Shown: positions 60,401 to 64,000 of the stretch, one piece after another
Numbering within the stretch: position 1 is the stretch's first letter
Layout of the letters: each line of letters opens with the position of its first letter
NCBI GenBank assembly: GCA_011800805.1
Contig: MPNW01000012.1
Coordinates: 378,208-442,207, forward strand
Direction: 5' to 3'
Source: Hirudo medicinalis
Taxonomy: Eukaryota; Annelida; Clitellata; Hirudinida; Hirudinidae
Length of the DNA: 64,000 nucleotides
Translations under genes and position numbers: made by a program
Notes under the pieces: model-generated
Told to the model about the DNA's origin: nothing
Seen by the model: only the letters and a program-made list of their open reading frames with translations
Database searches by the model: none

Positions 60401-63318
60401 ATTCCATTCCTGCTTCAAAGGCAGCAGAAGTTTTCCTAACTCTCCAGACTCTTGAGATATACAAGAGCCTGGAAATACTGGCTTTCCAGTTGAGACCACC
60501 GCAGGAAATACATTACTTACAGTTTGAAAAAATACTTCAATTCATGGAAAGCCAATATGACCCTAAGCTATTTGTGATCCGGGAAAGCTACAAATTCTAC
60601 ACTGCATTCAAAAGATTGCCAGGTGAGTCAGTGCAGGAGCTGGCAAGTAGAATTCGGAAAGGAGCAATATTACATGCGACTTTCCTTCCATTAAAGATCC
60701 ACTGGATGAGGCTCTGAGAGTCAATTTTATCTGCAACATTCAAAATGAAGCAGACTTAAAAGCACTGTTGGCGTGCAGGTTGGCCGAATGGGTTGCGTTC
60801 CTGCATGCGGTCGTAATAGCAACAGTCGTAATGTGTCGTGTTCGCAACCCAGCCTGCACCGCCAGGGATCGCCCTCGGGTAGGGGCGCTATATAAATGGT
60901 AGATCGATTAAAGTGCCTTCACATCCCATTCGGATACAAAAGGCACTCAAAATATCGGCTAAATACACACACTGTTCAGGACACCTGAGAATGAACTGAC
61001 ATTTTCCAGGGCAGTGGAAATAGCCTCTTGAAATTGAAGGAGCGCCCACTATTGCTAAGGATATTGTTTATCATCCAGTTTCAGAAACAATACATACAGT
61101 TAATTCCAAACAAGAACAAGTGTCTCAAACCAAGAGAAAGGGCAGAACCTTTTCGAAAAAATGCAATTCAGACAAAAGACCCAGTTAATTCAAGGGACCC
61201 AAAAGATTAAATGCATATTCTACAATTAGCCATGACAGTTGCTACAGGTGTGGCAGTACTGAACACTGGGCAAATATGTGTCCCAAGAAAGGTGTTGTGT
61301 GCAATTATTGTAGTCTAAAAGCCCACATCGAAAAAGTCTGCTTCAAAAAGAAAACAAGAAACCGTGTACAAATTATTAAGAGAATGCATGATAATGATCC
61401 ACTAATACAAAAGCTCCAGTTTAAAGAGAATTGTATTGAATTAGAATTGGACAGTGGTACATGAGACAGTTTTATTTCAAGTTCCTATTGGTCAGAGTTG
61501 GGCATAAAATTCACGTGACTCCAAAACACTTAAATCTGCTTGGAAGAGTTGCCAGGTTAATGTTAAAAGTAGATTTAAATCAGAAACTGCAAGAATACAT
61601 ACCATTAAAACTGAACGAAGTCATTCAAAAGCCATCCAACAAAAGTGCAATGATCTGTGAGGAATTTCAAGACTTTTTTCAACCAGGTCTAAGTTGAAAG
61701 ATTGTGAATTAGAAATTAAATTAAAAAATAATGCAGTGCCAGTGATCGAGAAACCCCGAACTGTTCCATTCGCCATAATGCAGGATCTCGATCAGGCCTA
61801 TAGAAGTGGGCATTCAGAAAGGAGTCTGGGTACCAACCAAATTCAATGATTGGGGAACCCCCCCCCCCCCATAGTTCCAGTTTGAAAGGAGGGTACAGGT
61901 ACAAAAACCAAATTACGGGTGCGTGGTGATTATGCAGTTACAATAACCAGTTAGAAATTCACAGGCACCCAATGCCAGTGCATTATGATCTCTTACGTAA
62001 ATTTTCTGGGAGTAAATTCTTCACTAAAATTGATCTGGATGAGGCATACAATCAAATAAAGCTTGCACCAGAGAGTCAACGATGCCTGGCTCTTAGTTCT
62101 CCTCGAGGCGTTTTCCTTCAAACATCTTCCCTTCGGCATAAGTTGAGCCCCAGGATATTTCGAGAAAATTATGGACAAATTGACTAGTGGCTTTCCTAGT
62201 GGTAGTCTACCTCGATGATATTCTCCGTTTTAGAAAGTACGAGGAACACAACATTTAACCGGTGCACCATATCACTCCGCAACAAATGTTCATGTGGAAA
62301 GATTGGTAAACTTTTAAAAAAAACCTTGAATAAGTCCACACTAGGATGGCCTTACAGGAATTCTTAATCCGGTATCGAAGAACTCTGATGGAGACAGGTC
62401 TATCACCAAGTGAATTACTAAATGGATGAAAGATAAGGTCATAGCAATCTATGACATTCTACATCCATCGCCTGTACAACATCAAGGAAATGTCCCAGTC
62501 AATTCGCGGTTGGATAGCCGTGTTACGTGAAATACTTCGGACCACATAGAGATAGACAACCAAAGTGGGTTCCTGCTGTCATCCATAAAGTTCTTGGCCC
62601 AAGGCTAAAGTCCTTGATGCAATTCGTGGAGGCACACATCGATCAAATATGCCCAAGATACGGAGTAGAACAAGATGCTGATCCTGGAGAGCAGATATGT
62701 ATACAGCCGTCCGTGGAAATGAAACAAAGTACAAGAGACCAGCGAAAGAATCGAGACCAGGGACTCAATTCCCAAACCCGACGTTGCCCAGACGATCAGA
62801 GAAAAATCGCTAAAAGTTGTCGGGTCAACTTTTCGCGAGGGGGATGTGTTACGTAGTTAGCACATCCATGGCCGCCATATTGGCTAGTTGTGGCTTGTCT
62901 TCTTTACATTGCGCCTGATTTTGTTCTGAGTTCTAATACGTGCCACACCTGAGAGTTTCTGCCGTTTATTTGTTTCCGCGAATAAAGTATTTTTTTTTAG
63001 TCGTTACGGGAATTACAGTTTTATTCGACGGAATGACATAACAATTTTTTCCAACTTACGTATTTTTCACAGCTTGGAGTAGGAGAATGTCCGAAGTTGT
63101 AAGCAAATCTGGAATTCTTTTCAGCATCAGTAGAGGTGGAACAAAACATATATTTGAAGATGATGAGCTCTCCATGAGCAAGTAAGATTTAATTTTTAAA
63201 TTATATTAAAACACTTTTGGATTAAGTTTATGATTTATATTTTAGGTTTGTTTTGATTGATGATTCATCACACGAGTTCGAGAATCAGACTATTCGATTT
63301 ACTGCTTGGAGTAAATGA
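54469..63318 (+). CDS. OVOA: OvoA, 5-histidylcysteine sulfoxide synthase / methyltransferase (ovothiol biosynthesis)
   Basis: Seventeen exons give 698 residues: 54469-54551, 55998-56062, 56128-56240, 56305-56379, 56445-56585, 56868-56988, 57077-57182, 57245-57408, 58060-58283, 58377-58427, 58503-58667, 58848-59019, 59093-59346, 59534-59635, 59692-59770, 63073-63181, 63246-63318. The N-terminal DinB-like part has LPLIFYYGHTAAVYVNKM and the iron-binding HX3HXE motif in MGIEHERIHIETSSVLIRQM (His168, His172, Glu174). The middle is an FGE-sulfatase-like domain (TLGKPVDYPTFGWDNEYG, DMPVNWPVEVNYYEAKAF, GLHDVSGNVWCW, GGSWATNG, FRRHFFQHLGFR). The C-terminal methyltransferase has the SAM motif LLHIGCGTGG. 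OvoA joins Cys and His with O2; after sulfoxide cleavage, the methyltransferase makes ovothiol A. EgtB lacks this C-terminal domain. Intron 12 (59020-59092) is GC-AG; intron 15 holds a Ty3/gypsy element. The ATG gives MTSLPQVLTGDF and joins exon 2 in phase. Confidence 0.96.
59020..59092 (+). other. GC-AG intron in OvoA
   Basis: The exon ends ...AATATAG and the 73-bp intron begins GCAAGT and ends TTTTTAG. Phase 1 continues as GAT TAT CCG. The GT six bases on would create a stop after four codons. Confidence 0.85.
59804..59808 (+). repeat. 5-bp target-site duplication, left (LTR element)
   Basis: ATTTT immediately before the TG of the left LTR, matching 63044-63048. Confidence 0.8.
59809..59997 (+). 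repeat. left LTR
   Basis: 189 bp, TGTTACATAGTTAGCACATC to the GAATGACTTAATA end. It aligns with the right LTR with several substitutions and a few short indels. Confidence 0.9.
60770..60969 (+). mobile_element. tRNA-derived SINE, copy 2, inside the LTR element
   Basis: 200 bp starting GCGTGCAGGTTGGCCGAATG. The A-box-like TGGCCGAATGG and B-box-like GTGTTCGCAACCC sit in a tRNA-sized head that ends CTGCACC, pairing with the start. A unique body follows (GGGGCGCTATATAAATGGTA, AAGTGCCTTCACATCCCATT). Flanking CACTGTT at 60763-60769 and 60970-60976 is an exact 7-bp target duplication. It inserted into the gag region of the retrotransposon. Which tRNA was the source cannot be decided by eye. Confidence 0.85.
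62847..63043 (+). repeat. right LTR
   Basis: 197 bp, TGTTACGTAGTTAGCACATC to GAATGACATAACA. It carries a GTGCCACACCTGAGAG variant not in the left copy. ATTTT follows at 63044-63048. Confidence 0.9.
63044..63048 (+). repeat. 5-bp target-site duplication, right (LTR element)
   Basis: ATTTT immediately after the CA of the right LTR. Confidence 0.8.
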
Positions 63319-64000
63319 AACATTTTCAACGAAATTTAAGTGTGGCCAAATCATGAATTTTTAAATTAGTTACAATAGTTAGTTAATTAGGTTTGAAATA
63401 ATGTCAAATTTTTATTAAATGTATGTTAATTGTAATATGATGCCATTATTGATTAATTTATTAAAATCTCTTTTGATGTGCCAAAAGTCATTATATTATA
63501 ATAAACAACGGGGCTTAACTTATGCCGAATTTATAGTTGGTTTTATTCAGCAATTATTAAGTTAACAAGTGGGTGGTATTACCTGTGAATACCACATGCA
63601 ATCCTGTCTTCATATACTGCGAAACGATCACTTGCGTGATTATTTGCTGAATTGGAATATTGGATCTTCATAGAGTTGGATCTGGGATTTTTTGAGATCT
63701 GGTATGAGATGCTATAAACTTAATTTTCTGCACTAGAACGGCCTTACAAAGATTATAAATATAACAATATAAACTTAATCAATATAGACTTATTTACACA
63801 AATTAATTAATTTTAGGATTACTATCCTCTTCTTAAATCTGTTCTTCCCGAACAAAATTTCTTTGCCATGGGTAACTAAATGATTTCATCTTGACTCTGG
63901 GGCAGAAGCCTCTACTTTGACTCATAGTTGTCTCTTTAAAATATTTTCACTGAAGCTCGATTTTTCAGTAATAGTTTTTTTTTTAAATTTATTTCAGCCA
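63319..64000. other. 3' flank of OvoA
   Basis: AT-rich; probably contains the OvoA 3' UTR (AATAAA-like ATAATAAACAACG near 63500). No further gene is seen. Confidence 0.4.

Larger units (their letters stand above)
59809..63043 (+). mobile_element. Ty3/gypsy-type LTR retrotransposon, defective, in OvoA intron 15
   Basis: It is 3,235 bp, same sense as OvoA, flanked by ATTTT on both sides. LTRs: 59809-59997 and 62847-63043, starting TGTTAC; the right one ends CA, the left one ends TA. A primer-binding site begins TGGAGCTGTCGAC at 60000; a purine tract GAGGGGGA precedes the right LTR. Inside are a gag-like start (60068, MADKLENIVTAFSEIMAKQA), two CCHC knuckles (CYRCGSTEHWANMC, CNYCSLKAHIEKVC near 61240-61340), a protease-like LDSGT, and reverse transcriptase pieces (KFFTKIDLDEAYNQIKLAPE at about 62010-62070; YLDDIL near 62206-62223). 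RNase H and most of the integrase are missing. Stops interrupt every frame, so it cannot move on its own. Confidence 0.92.

Noticed and set aside
1..64000. CRISPR arrays, operons, rRNA or true tRNA genes
   Set aside because: The window is animal nuclear DNA; the only tRNA-like sequences are the two SINE heads, and no spaced direct-repeat array exists.

Overview
This is nuclear DNA of an invertebrate animal. It is AT-rich, its genes are split by many introns (several only 60-100 bp), and it is full of decayed transposons. Metazoan origin is shown by the gene families: TENT5/FAM46, DNTTIP1, a CPEB1-type CPEB with an animal ZZ domain, AP-3 delta, a type-B DnaJ and Ig-like domains. A full ovothiol synthase (OvoA) excludes vertebrates, which lack it, and points to a marine or early-branching invertebrate lineage (inference; the species cannot be told).

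Layout. 1-5.1 kb: transposon debris (a hAT end, a Tc1-like copy, a composite repeat). 5.36-9.79 kb (+): a six-exon gene with two Ig-like domains whose first visible intron carries an internally deleted non-LTR retroelement. 9.8-15 kb: repeats, then the 3' flank of TENT5. 15.0-16.25 kb (-): TENT5/FAM46 poly(A) polymerase, broken once by an apparent one-base slip in an A-run. 17.68-27.86 kb (-): DNTTIP1, whose 6.9-kb intron holds a SINE, a Tc1-like copy and two hAT-type transposons, both with 8-bp target duplications. 28.6-33.2 kb: LINE and hAT debris. 34.35-35.51 kb (-): DNAJB1-like Hsp40. 37.54-47.85 kb (-): AP3D1 in 34 coding exons. 50.2-53.25 kb (+): CPEB1. 54.47-63.32 kb (+): OvoA in 17 exons, with a defective Ty3/gypsy element and its 5-bp target duplication inside intron 15; that element itself contains a SINE.

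The genes form no operon or pathway. They are independent housekeeping and regulatory genes: vesicle coat, chaperone, deacetylase scaffold, poly(A) polymerase, translational regulator and thiol-histidine biosynthesis. Exon boundaries were derived by hand from splice sites and reading phase. For DNTTIP1, AP3D1, DNAJB, OvoA and the Ig gene the joined exon lengths are multiples of three. The most notable points are the complete animal OvoA, GC-AG introns in the neighbouring CPEB1 and OvoA genes, the TENT5 frame break, a tRNA-derived SINE family with a clean target duplication, and nested, datable transposon insertions inside introns.
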